DNA of 64,000 nucleotides, from assembly GCF_036077095.1 (NCBI RefSeq), contig NZ_CP107960.1, positions 8,742,001 through 8,806,000 of the forward strand, given 5' to 3'. A program made the translations under genes and the position numbers. Positions 26,550 through 34,400 of this stretch are shown here, in pieces. Position 1 is the stretch's first letter; the number at the start of each line of letters is the position of its first letter. Source of the stretch: Streptomyces sp. NBC_00376 (GTDB taxonomy: Bacteria > Actinomycetota > Actinomycetes > Streptomycetales > Streptomycetaceae). Below the pieces are notes generated by a model that was given only the letters and a program-made list of their open reading frames with translations, did no database searches and was not told the origin of the DNA.

Positions 26550-28281
26550 GGGTTCTGGCTCACATTCCGGGCTCTGTCGCTATTTTGGGGGTAGTTGGGC
26601 ATCGATCTTGTGTGATGGGTGGGGTTCGCGTCGCGGACGTTCTGTTGCCGGGTGTCGGGGTTCAGGTCGAGGAAGTGGCACTCACGGATACGGAGGTTCG
26701 GCTGGCTGTGCGGTCGCAAGCCGCGTCGGCCGCATGTCCCGACTGCGGACGAAGATCCTCAAAAGTGCACTGCTACTACCCGCGGGCTCTGGCGGATCGT
26801 CCGGTCGCAGGCAAGCGTGTACGACTGGAACTACGGGCCCGCCGGCTCGTGTGCGGGAACGATCAATGCGACCGGCGGACGTTCGCCGAGCAGATACCGA
26901 ACCTGACCCGGCGCCACGCACGCCGCACGGACGCTCTCACTGCCCAGCTCACCGACATGGCCCTGTTCCTGGGCGGCCGGGCAGGAGCACGCCTCTGCGA
27001 ACGCATGGCTACCGGCACCTGCAAGGACACTCTGCTCCGGCTGATCCGCGCGCTGCCGCTCCCGTCCTCGGGCTCGGTCCCGCTTCTCGGCGTCGACGAG
27101 TTCGCCGTGCGACGCGGACGGACCTACGCGACGATCCTCATCGACATGTCCACCCACCGTCCGCTCGACGTGCTTGCCGATCGCGCCGCGAGCACCTTCG
27201 CGTCCTGGCTGCGAGATCATCCCGAGGTGCGGATGATCTGCCGCGACCGCGCTGGCTCCTTCCGCGACGGAGCCCAAGCGGGTGCTCCGCAGGCCCGGCA
27301 GGTGGCCGACGCCTGGCACCTACTGCACAATTCGGCCGAAGCAGTCGAACGTGTCGTGGGCCGACACCGCGCCGTCCTGCGAGAACGCCTCACGTGCTAC
27401 GACGACCGGACCGAAGACGGCCAGACTCAGGAGAACCCAGGCCGCGCGGAGCTGGACATCCATGGGCGGCCGCGGCCTCTGGTCGCCCGCACTCGTGAAC
27501 GCCACCAACAGGTCCACGAACGCATCGAACGTGGCGACAGCCTCCGTGCCATCGCACGCGATCTCCACCTCAGCCGCGGCACAGTCAACCGCTTCGCACG
27601 GGCCGCCGACGTCATGGAACTCCTCTTCGCCGCTACCCACCGCCCCACGCTGATCGACGATTACCGCCTCCACTTGCACCACCGCTGGATGGAGGGCTGC
27701 ACCAATGCCTCCGCTGTTACCCGGGAGATCCAGCAGCTCGGCTATCGCGGCGACGTCAACACCGTCCGCCGGCACCTGAAGCCTTACCGCAACGGGACGA
27801 TCCCGCAAACCGCTCCCTTGCCCCACATGACCGTCCGTCGGGTCACCGACTGGATCACGAGACGCCCCGAGCGCCTCACAGACACCGAGCGCAAATGCCT
27901 CACCGAACTGTGCGAGCGGAGTCCTGCGCTGGCCACGACCACCACATACGCTCGCCGTCTTGCACTCATGGTGCGCGAACGACGCAGCGAACACCTGGGC
28001 CTCGATGTCTGGATCGCCGACGTCCGCCTCGACGGCCAACGCGAACTCCGCACCCTGGCCAACGGCATGCGACGCGACCACGCAGCTATCCAGGCTGCCC
28101 TCACCACCACCTACACTTCGGGAGCAGCCGAAGGCAACGTCACCAGGTTCAAGCTGCTGAAGAGACAGATGTACGGCCGAGCCAACTTCGACCTTCTACG
28201 ACGCCGCATCCTGCTCTCACCGTGATCAACCAGCTGCTACCCCCAAAATGGCGACAGAGCCCGGAAAGTGAGCCGGAACCC
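26550..28281 (+). mobile_element. ISL3-family insertion sequence
   Basis: Long, nearly identical inverted ends: the left begins GGGTTCTGGCTCACATTCCG, the right (complement) GGGTTCCGGCTCACTTTCCG. Both continue through GGGCTCTGTCGC and ATTTTGGGGGTAG. No matching 8-bp target duplication was found. A solo copy of the outer end is at 30838-30860. Confidence 0.88.
26615..28225 (+). CDS. ISL3-family transposase
   Basis: 536 residues from ATG 26615; the frame is open further upstream but that part is IS end. An N-terminal zinc ribbon (CPDCGRRSSKVHCYY, then CGNDQCDRRTF), then the DDE_Tnp_ISL3 core: GVDEFAVRRGRTYATI (first Asp), CRDRAGSF with VADAWHLLHN (second), and a late Glu in GAAEGNVTRFKLLKRQMYGR. 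Length matches intact family members and the frame is unbroken. This is the most convincingly active transposase in the window. Confidence 0.92.
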   Translation: MGGVRVADVLLPGVGVQVEEVALTDTEVRLAVRSQAASAACPDCGRRSSKVHCYYPRALADRPVAGKRVRLELRARRLVCGNDQCDRRTFAEQIPNLTRRHARRTDALTAQLTDMALFLGGRAGARLCERMATGTCKDTLLRLIRALPLPSSGSVPLLGVDEFAVRRGRTYATILIDMSTHRPLDVLADRAASTFASWLRDHPEVRMICRDRAGSFRDGAQAGAPQARQVADAWHLLHNSAEAVERVVGRHRAVLRERLTCYDDRTEDGQTQENPGRAELDIHGRPRPLVARTRERHQQVHERIERGDSLRAIARDLHLSRGTVNRFARAADVMELLFAATHRPTLIDDYRLHLHHRWMEGCTNASAVTREIQQLGYRGDVNTVRRHLKPYRNGTIPQTAPLPHMTVRRVTDWITRRPERLTDTERKCLTELCERSPALATTTTYARRLALMVRERRSEHLGLDVWIADVRLDGQRELRTLANGMRRDHAAIQAALTTTYTSGAAEGNVTRFKLLKRQMYGRANFDLLRRRILLSP

Positions 28282-28359
28282 GAGTTTCGACAGCGCTGTA
28301 CTCGGCGGCGTCTGATGGATCTTCAGGCAGGCGCGAACGGGTGCCTGTATCCGTCGCCG

Positions 28360-28737
28360 TCAGCCGGTGCGCCGAGCGCGGGTCAGTGCCAGGCCGCTGA
28401 GAGCCGTGCCGATCAGCCCCAGTGCCAGGGCGATGGCGCCAGCGACTACTCCGTTGCCGGTGCCGGGGCCACCGTCGGCGACGGCCAGGTTCACTACGCC
28501 CATGGTCAGGCCGACCAGTCCCGCCGCCATGGCCATGATGGCCCTGTTTCGCCTGTTGCCCGTGCCGGGACGATCGGTGGAGCGGGCCAGAGCCAGTCCG
28601 CCGATGACCACGCCGGCCAGTGCCACGACGGCGGCCGTGGTGCCCACCAGTCGCCCGGAGGTCAGGCCGGTAGTGGCAGCCGACTGGACTGCAATGTGCG
28701 CGGCTGCCGGTACGGCAAGCACGGATTGGCCTGCCAT
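28360..28737 (-). CDS. Small four-helix membrane protein (DUF6223-like)
   Basis: 125 residues with about four hydrophobic helices and two internally similar halves (GVVIGGLALARS near 42-53 and IGTALSGLALTRAR near the end; the motif DGGPGTGNG lies between). I recognise the DUF6223 type from Streptomyces, function unknown. GGAGG lies 7 nt upstream of the ATG at 28737. It is divergent from the kinase at 28977; the 239-bp gap holds two direct repeats close to this gene's start. It may be the target of the adjacent two-component system. Confidence 0.75.
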   Translation of the reverse strand: MAGQSVLAVPAAAHIAVQSAATTGLTSGRLVGTTAAVVALAGVVIGGLALARSTDRPGTGNRRNRAIMAMAAGLVGLTMGVVNLAVADGGPGTGNGVVAGAIALALGLIGTALSGLALTRARRTG

Positions 28738-28756
28738 GAGAGGCCTCCTTGTCTCC

Positions 28757-28792
28757 TGCGATTCGATATCGCCTCAGTGCGATTCGATGTCG
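28757..28792 (-). promoter_or_regulatory. Pair of direct repeats upstream of the DUF6223-like gene
   Basis: TGCGATTCGATATCG (28757-28771) and TGCGATTCGATGTCG (28778-28792) are 21 bp apart start to start, i.e. two helical turns, 20-55 bp before the ATG. This is the geometry expected for a response regulator dimer pair. The candidate binder is the LuxR-type regulator at 30101-30763. Confidence 0.5.
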
Positions 28793-28976
28793 GCCCAGCA
28801 TGTTCGGCGGCCCCGCCGTCAGTCGTCCAGCGGACGCAGACAATTCGCGCTGCTGCCGGTGGTTCATGCACCTGCTGCGGGTGCGGCAGACAACGCGCGG
28901 GTACTGCGGGGACGGTAGTCGCCCGCTCGTTCGTGAGCGGGACTTGCCCGTAGTGGCGTCCGGTTAGGGTGCGCGT

Positions 28977-30104
28977 ATGGACAGAGGACGGTTCGGTGTC
29001 CCGGCCGGTGTCTGGGACTGGGCGGTCGCCGTCGGCGTGGCGGCGCTGCTGGTGGGCACCGGGCTGTCCGGTGAGAGCTCCACGGCGAGCAGGTACCTGC
29101 TCGGCTATGCGCTCCTGGCGGGCGGCGGGCTGGCGCTGGCCGCCGGCAGCCGGGCTCCGCTTCTGGTCCTGGCCGTTACCGGGCTGTGTGCGGTGGGGTA
29201 TCAGGCGGCCGGTTTCGACGTGCTCGCCGTCTCGTATCTGGTCGCGGTGTACGGCGCGGTGCGGGCCGGGCACCGCGCCCTCACCGTGGCGGCGTCCGTC
29301 ACCATGCTGGTCGCTCTCCACCTCACGGCGCTGGTCTTCCAGGACGAGCCGGTGCGGGAGGCGTTCGGGCGGGGCAGCGGCGTGCTCGAGATCGCCTGGC
29401 TGATCGCCGCCTTCGCCGCGGGGGAGGCGGTGCGGCAGGCCGAGCGGCGGGCGGAGGAGGCCGAGCGGACCCGGGAGGAGACCGCGCGGCGTCGCGCCGA
29501 TGAGGAGCGGCTGCGCATCGCGCGGGAACTGCACGATTCGCTCACTCATCAGATCTCGGTCATCAAGGTGCAGGCCGAAGTCGCGGTCCATGTGGCCCGC
29601 AGACTCGGCGAACAGGTGCCGGAAGCGCTGCTTGCGATCCAGGAGGCCGGACGCGAGGCCAGCCGGGAACTGCGGGCCACGCTGGAGGCGTTGCGCGACG
29701 ACGACACGACCCCGCCGCGCGGGCTCGATGACGTTGTGGAACTGGTGGAAAGAACCCGGACGTTGGGCCTGGACGCCACGCTGACGATCGACGGGCGGCA
29801 GCACGACGTACCGGCCGCGGTGGACCGGACCGTCTACCGGATCGTGCAGGAGGCGCTCACCAATATCGCCCGGCACGCCGACGCCACCACCGCGGCGGTC
29901 CGCATCGACTGCCTATCGGATTCCCTCGCCATTCGCATCGACGACGACGGCAAGGCGACGCCGGCCACCGCCCCGCTGCCCGGCCTCGGGCTGCTCGGCA
30001 TGCGCGAACGCGTCACCGCCCTCGGAGGCCGGCTACGCGCCGAACCACGTGACGGGGGCGGCTTCACCGTCCAGGCCGAGCTCCCCGTGGAGCGGACGTC
30101 GTGA
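28977..30104 (+). CDS. Sensor histidine kinase (HisKA_3 type)
   Basis: 375 residues. Four or five membrane helices (about 12-150), a charged coiled coil (about 150-180), the box RLRIARELHDSLTHQISVI with His near 186, and a HATPase_c domain (VQEALTNIARHADA; GLGLLGMRERV). It lacks a separate extracellular sensor domain. The stop overlaps the GTG of the regulator gene by 4 bp. Unlike the kinase at 7596-8864 it keeps the canonical N-box NIARHA. Divergent from the DUF6223-like gene, which may be under its control. Confidence 0.92.
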   Translation: MDRGRFGVPAGVWDWAVAVGVAALLVGTGLSGESSTASRYLLGYALLAGGGLALAAGSRAPLLVLAVTGLCAVGYQAAGFDVLAVSYLVAVYGAVRAGHRALTVAASVTMLVALHLTALVFQDEPVREAFGRGSGVLEIAWLIAAFAAGEAVRQAERRAEEAERTREETARRRADEERLRIARELHDSLTHQISVIKVQAEVAVHVARRLGEQVPEALLAIQEAGREASRELRATLEALRDDDTTPPRGLDDVVELVERTRTLGLDATLTIDGRQHDVPAAVDRTVYRIVQEALTNIARHADATTAAVRIDCLSDSLAIRIDDDGKATPATAPLPGLGLLGMRERVTALGGRLRAEPRDGGGFTVQAELPVERTS

Positions 30105-30763
30105 TCCGTGTCCTGCTGGTCGACGACCAGCCCCTCATTCGCAGCGGATTTCGCGCCCTCCTCGACCTCGAGGGCGACATCGAGATGGTGGCCGAGGCCG
30201 CCGACGGCATCGAGGGCCTGGAACTCGTCAAGGAGCACCTGCCCGACGTCGCGCTCATCGACATCCAGATGCCGGTCAGCGACGGCATCGAGGCAACCCG
30301 GCGCATCGCCGCGGACCCGGCCCTGGCCGGGGTGCACGTGGTCATCCTGACCAACTACGGCCTGGACGAGTACGTCTTCGACGCCCTGCGTGCCGGCGCT
30401 GCCGGTTTCCTGGTCAAGGACGTGGTGCCGGTGGACTTCCTGCACGCCGTACGCGTCGCCGCTCGTGGCGATGCCCTGCTCGCGCCCTCGATCACCCGCA
30501 AGCTGATCAACCGGTACGTTGCCCAGCCGCTCTCTACCGACACCGGCGCTGGGCTGGAGGAACTGACCAACCGCGAACGCGAGGCCGTTGTCCTGGTCGC
30601 GCAGGGTCTGTCCAACGACGAGATCGCCGACCGCATGGTGATCAGCCCGCTGACCGCGAAAGCCCATATCAATCGGGCCATGACCAAGCTCCAGGCTCGT
30701 GACCGCGCCCAACTCGTGGTCTTCGCCTACGAGTCCGGCCTGGTGGCCCCACGCAACCCTTGA
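30101..30763 (+). CDS. NarL/FixJ-type response regulator
   Basis: 220 residues. Receiver domain with VDDQP, phospho-acceptor Asp in ALIDIQMP (residue 53) and the Lys in LVKDV. C-terminal LuxR HTH: LTNREREAVVLVAQGLSNDEIADRM. GTG start overlapping the kinase stop, so the pair is translationally coupled. It should activate or repress nearby promoters when phosphorylated. The direct repeats at 28757-28792 are a natural candidate site. Confidence 0.92.
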   Translation: MIRVLLVDDQPLIRSGFRALLDLEGDIEMVAEAADGIEGLELVKEHLPDVALIDIQMPVSDGIEATRRIAADPALAGVHVVILTNYGLDEYVFDALRAGAAGFLVKDVVPVDFLHAVRVAARGDALLAPSITRKLINRYVAQPLSTDTGAGLEELTNREREAVVLVAQGLSNDEIADRMVISPLTAKAHINRAMTKLQARDRAQLVVFAYESGLVAPRNP

Positions 30764-30837
30764 CTGTGCGTCACGCAGCTGTTTCGCATGGTTGGCAGGG
30801 GTGCGCAACGTCTTCGTCCTGGCCGGGTGCTGTCGAT

Positions 30838-30860
30838 TCTCGGGTTCTGGCTCACTTCCC
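30838..30860 (+). repeat. Solo ISL3-like terminal repeat
   Basis: CGGGTTCTGGCTCACTTCCC closely matches the left end of the ISL3 element at 26550 over 20 bp, without the rest of the element. It lies between the regulator stop and IS701 copy B. Probably a relic of a past insertion or a one-ended event. Confidence 0.5.
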
Positions 30861-30917
30861 GTGGAGCATGCACACTGAGTGACGGTTGTCAGGCGATCGG
30901 GTCCTAGTAGGGCTTTG

Positions 30918-32233
30918 TTAGGTGGTGTCGTAGGGCTGCCATGGGGTGGGTTGTTGGCAGGTGGGGCAGGTTCCGGTCCAGGTGGCCAGCAGATGTTGGA
31001 GGAGGTCCAGGGCCTGGTAGAGGGTCAGGCCCTGGCAGGGACTTTTGGGCAGGTCCGCTGTTCGGTCAGGAACAGGTGGGCGGCGGTGACGAGGGTGACG
31101 TGGCGGTGCCAGCCGGTGAATGAGCGGCCTTCGAAGTGGTCGAGTCCGAGGGTGGTCTTCAGCTCGCGGTAGTCGTGCTCGATGCGCCACCGTAACTTCG
31201 CGAGGCGGGCCAGATCCCGGGCCGGGATGTCGGCTGGCAGGTTGGATATCCAGTACTTGACCGGCTCGTCCTCACCCTTGGGCCACTGGGCGATCAGCCA
31301 GGTCAGGCCGATGACACCGTCGGGAGCGGGCTTTGGACGGCGTCCCGCGAGCCGGATGCGCAGGAACACGAAGCGGGAGGTCATCGCGGCTTTGGAGCCC
31401 TTGCGCCAGGTGACCGTCACCGCTTTGTCGCGGCCGGCGGCCAGGACGTGTTCGCGCAGGCTGAGTGGGCGGGTTCGGTAGCGGGGCAGCGGCCTGGGAC
31501 CGAGCCCACCGTAGGGCGGCTGGTGGGGCTTGGCCGCCTCGGCATGAGCGGTCAGTTCGCCCTTGACCTGCAGTGCGTAGGCCAGGCCCCGGTCTTCCAG
31601 CGCGTGCCGGAAGTCGGCGTTCGCGCCGTAGCCGGCATCCGCGACCAGCACCGCGGGCCACAGTCCGACCGCTGCCAGTTCGTCGAGCATGTCCAGCGCG
31701 AGCTGCCACTTCGGCCGGTGACGCTCTTCGTCGGGGATCCGGCAGTGGGCCCGCCGGTCCGCCGCTTCTGGGCTGTCCCAGCTCTGGGGCAGGAACAGCC
31801 GCCACGAGAGCGGGCAGGATGCGGTGCCGGAGGCGGCATGGACGCTGACGCCGATCTGGCAGTTGCCGACCTTGCCCAGGGTGCCGGAGTACTGCCGGGC
31901 CACCCCGGGCGAGGACACTCCGTCCTTGGGGAAGCCGGTGTCGTCCACCACCCACACCTGCGGACGCACCACCCCGACCGCACGGCGGGCCAACCCCGCG
32001 CGGACTGTGCCCACCGGCCAGGTCGAGGACGTCATGAACTGCTGCAACTGCTGATGGTCCACACCCAGACGCCCAGCCATCGGCTGCATCGACTTCCGAC
32101 GCCCGTCCAGCAACAGACCCCGCAGATACAACCGGCCCTTCACCCGCTGGTCAGCACGTCTCAGCGAAGCGAACACCTCCCCGGCGAACTCCTCCAACCG
32201 GCCACGACACAAAGCGAGTTCATCCGCCCTCAT
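30918..32233 (-). CDS. IS701-family transposase with programmed -1 frameshift
   Basis: The main frame (ATG 32233, stop 31025) has the catalytic core: VVDDTGFPKDG, LVADAGYG and LRWRIEHDYRELK. It ends early with TCPKVPARA. Reading -1 at CCCAAAA continues as SPCQGLTLYQALDLLQHLL and a Cys-pair tail (CPTCQQP), stopping at 30918. The heptamer is in the correct phase (C_CCA_AAA) and is followed after 8 nt by a perfect 9-bp hairpin. These are the textbook parts of a -1 recoding site, so the full product of about 437 residues is likely made at low level. Confidence 0.85.
31008..31049 (-). promoter_or_regulatory. -1 ribosomal frameshift signal
   Basis: On the minus strand: slippery heptamer CCCAAAA (31049 to 31043), 8-nt spacer GTCCCTGC, then stem CAGGGCCTG (31034 to 31026), a 9-nt loop and the matching arm CAGGCCCTG (31016 to 31008). 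Confidence 0.8.
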
Positions 32234-32557
32234 ACCAGCAGGAAACCACCAGAACCACCGCCTGCCCAGACACGTAACAAAGCCCTACTAGGAGGCCGTA
32301 ATCCGTATTGCTATCAAATATCTGATACGCATGGGAGGTTGATGGGGCGTTCTCCCAGGAAGGCGCACTGCGGCAGGGGAGTTGGGAGCTGGGAAGTGTA
32401 CCCCGAGGCCAGTCACTCGCTGTTGTTGTTCTCCTGGCGCCCGGACCGGCGCCAGCCCGCCCGTCACTCTTTGAGGGCCGGCCCCGAAGAGTCCGCCGCA
32501 CACCACCACCCCCGCTGATGTACTGACCCCTTCCGAGCCCGGAAAAAGAGAGCACAC

Positions 32558-33103
32558 GTGGGGTGCAGCAGGGGCTACAGGGTCGAACACCGGGACACAT
32601 GGTCCCGGTGGACCTGCGAGAGGCAAGGGTGCGGGGCGGCCGGGACGGTATGCGGCGACCAGCACGACGACCGGGCCGCCACCTACGCAGCCGGCCACCA
32701 GGAGAAGACCCACCGCGACGGCCTCGTCAGCGACGCGATTGCCGCGCTCAGCACCGCCCGCGCGGCGCCGCGCCTGCTGCCGCTGGCCGCGCTCCCCGAT
32801 GTCGACACTCACACCTACCGGGGCCGGGCGTGCGTGACGCACGCCCGTCGACTACCCGCCCGCCAGGGAGAAACCCCTTGCCGGGGTCACCTCATCTTCG
32901 GGCCGCTCCCTGGCGGGCCATCTGCCGCACAGCGTGGGAGAACGGGGAATTCAAGGGCTGCCCGAAGTGACCGCCCTCGCTGCCGCAGGAAGGCTCCGCG
33001 TTCGGTTCCGGCCGCGCAGCCTGCTCATTGTGTCGGACGTTCGTCAGCAGGTGACCGGAACGTTCAGGGTCACCGGGCTGGAGGGATGGCCGAGGGCGGA
33101 TAA
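32558..33103 (+). CDS. Hypothetical Cys-containing small protein (doubtful 3' half)
   Basis: GTG start at 32558, preceded by a purine-rich site (GGAAAAAGAGAG). The first ~70 residues contain WTCERQGCGAAGTVCG and several His, suggesting a small metal-binding fold of the kind found in actinomycete mobile elements, but I cannot name a family. From about residue 100 the frame runs through a large inverted repeat (32858-32918) and into the 3' end of the convergent secreted-protein gene, so the true protein may be shorter. Confidence 0.35.
   Translation: MGCSRGYRVEHRDTWSRWTCERQGCGAAGTVCGDQHDDRAATYAAGHQEKTHRDGLVSDAIAALSTARAAPRLLPLAALPDVDTHTYRGRACVTHARRLPARQGETPCRGHLIFGPLPGGPSAAQRGRTGNSRAARSDRPRCRRKAPRSVPAAQPAHCVGRSSAGDRNVQGHRAGGMAEGG
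32858..32918. repeat. Nested inverted repeat
   Basis: A perfect 13-bp arm pair GCCCGCCAGGGAG (32858-32870) / CTCCCTGGCGGGC (32906-32918) encloses a smaller ACCCC/GGGGT hairpin at 32873-32887. It may act as a terminator for the convergent genes on either side, or be a mobile-element end. Confidence 0.6.
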
Positions 33104-33493
33104 GGTGAACTCGGCGTGGACGGTCGAGCCGCAGGGGACGGTGCCGCCGACACCACGGACCTGGGTGGTCGCGGCTTGGAAACGGACCGGCTGCACCAGG
33201 TGGCCGAGGGAGGTGCCGCCGACGGCGTTGCCGGTGAGGGTCGTGGTCAGGTCCTTGACCGGGAGCGTGGAGCCCGGGCTGGGCGGGCCCGCCAGGTTTA
33301 TCTGGCCGTACAGCTGCACGCTGTTGCCGGTGACTTCGGCGCACACCTTGGTCGACAAGCCCACCCGGAGGGCGGACGGACCGCACGTCACGGTGGCGGC
33401 AGTGGTGGTGGGGGCGTGTGCGGCGGTGGCCGGGGCCGCGCCGATTAAGGCCAGGCCCACGGCCGCGGTGGCGAGCAGAGCGATACGAGACAT
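33044..33493 (-). CDS. Secreted hypothetical protein
   Basis: 149 residues with a clear Sec signal peptide (about 1-25, ending PATAA), then a Thr/Val-rich beta-type mature domain with four Cys residues (TCGPS, KVCAEV, VPCGS, C-terminal Cys), probably two disulfides. ATG at 33493 with a GGGAGA site. Reminiscent of small exported beta-sandwich proteins of Streptomyces; no named family. An AT-rich upstream region with a perfect 9-bp palindrome (33557-33575) suggests regulated expression. Confidence 0.7.
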   Translation of the reverse strand: MSRIALLATAAVGLALIGAAPATAAHAPTTTAATVTCGPSALRVGLSTKVCAEVTGNSVQLYGQINLAGPPSPGSTLPVKDLTTTLTGNAVGGTSLGHLVQPVRFQAATTQVRGVGGTVPCGSTVHAEFTLSALGHPSSPVTLNVPVTC

Positions 33494-33556
33494 GAGGGTA
33501 GTTCTCCCTGTTCAGAGGCGTCGTTCATAGGCATCACTGATGCACTCAGGATGCAG

Positions 33557-33575
33557 GTGCAATGTGACATTGCAC
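33557..33575 (-). promoter_or_regulatory. Palindromic operator candidate
   Basis: GTGCAATGT-G-ACATTGCAC, a perfect 9-bp inverted repeat, 64-82 bp upstream of the secreted-protein start, in the most AT-rich part of this region. It probably overlaps the promoter. The cognate regulator is not obvious in the window. The rest of 33494-33902 holds no gene I can support. Confidence 0.6.
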
Positions 33576-33902
33576 TGGACGCCAGTATATATGGAGGCGG
33601 CGTGAGGGTTAACTCCCATACCTCCATGCAATCTTCGCGTCCTCACCTTCCCCTTATCCCGTCCCGTCGGCACCGCAACCGACCTTGACCTGGGCCGACG
33701 TGCGGGAGCGCTCGTCAGGCCGGGGCCACAGAAGTTGAGCCAGAGCCCGAATCCGTGAACATCGAATTGATCGCCCAGCCGTCTACCAGCGCATCCCGAG
33801 CTGATAGAGGTCCGCACGGCGCTGCTCGGGGAGCTTTCCGGCGCGTTTGCGGACTGTGGGGTGGGGAGTTCATCGTGAACGGCGACGTGCCAGGATTCCG
33901 GA

Positions 33903-34400
33903 GTGAATGAACTGACGATTCGTCCTCGCGCCGATAGCCACATGCAGGGCTGCGTCCAGGCGCTCGCCACGGTCCATGCGTCAGATCGCTATCCAGTGGA
34001 TTGGCCTGTCGATCCGGAGGGTTGGCTGACTCCCCGAAGCATGCTCGATGCCTGGGTGGCCGTCGAAGGTTCGGCTGTCCTGGGGCATGTGGTCCTCGCT
34101 CGTCCCGGGGAGACGCTGGCTATGGCTGTCGGGCTGCCTTCGCACCGTCTGGTGTCCGTGGCGCGGTTCTTCGTCAGTGCTGGTGCCCGCAGACGAGGGG
34201 TGGCCGCGAGGCTGCTGGACAAGGCGATCGAAGCAGCTGCAGCCGACGGACTCAGGCCTGTTCTGGAAGTCGAAGCCGGGGCGATCGCCGCCATCAACCT
34301 CTACGAGCGTGCCGGATGGCGATACGTCGGCAGTTCCGCAGCTGACTGGATGACAGCCGACGGACGTGTCGCGCAGATGCGTTCTTACGTTGCTCCCTAA
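33903..34400 (+). CDS. GNAT-family N-acetyltransferase
   Basis: 165 residues with the full single-domain GNAT fold: N-terminal strand (LTIRPRADSHMQGC), central strands (WVAVEGSAVLGHVVLA, LVSVARFFVSAGARRRGVAARLLDKA, which contains the acetyl-CoA R/Q-x-x-G-x-G/A-type loop), and the C-terminal NLYERAGWRYVG. GTG start at 33903 (weak binding site). It resembles the RimI-like acetyltransferases. An IS begins right after its stop codon. Substrate unknown. Confidence 0.82.
   Translation: MNELTIRPRADSHMQGCVQALATVHASDRYPVDWPVDPEGWLTPRSMLDAWVAVEGSAVLGHVVLARPGETLAMAVGLPSHRLVSVARFFVSAGARRRGVAARLLDKAIEAAAADGLRPVLEVEAGAIAAINLYERAGWRYVGSSAADWMTADGRVAQMRSYVAP

Larger units (their letters stand above)
30908..32287 (-). 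mobile_element. IS701-family insertion sequence, copy B
   Basis: Inverted ends TAGGGCTTTGTTA (left) and the complement on the right. Flanked by the 4-bp duplication CTAG at 30904-30907 and 32288-32291. A different subgroup from copy A (different ends, low protein similarity), but it chose the same target tetramer. Confidence 0.9.
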
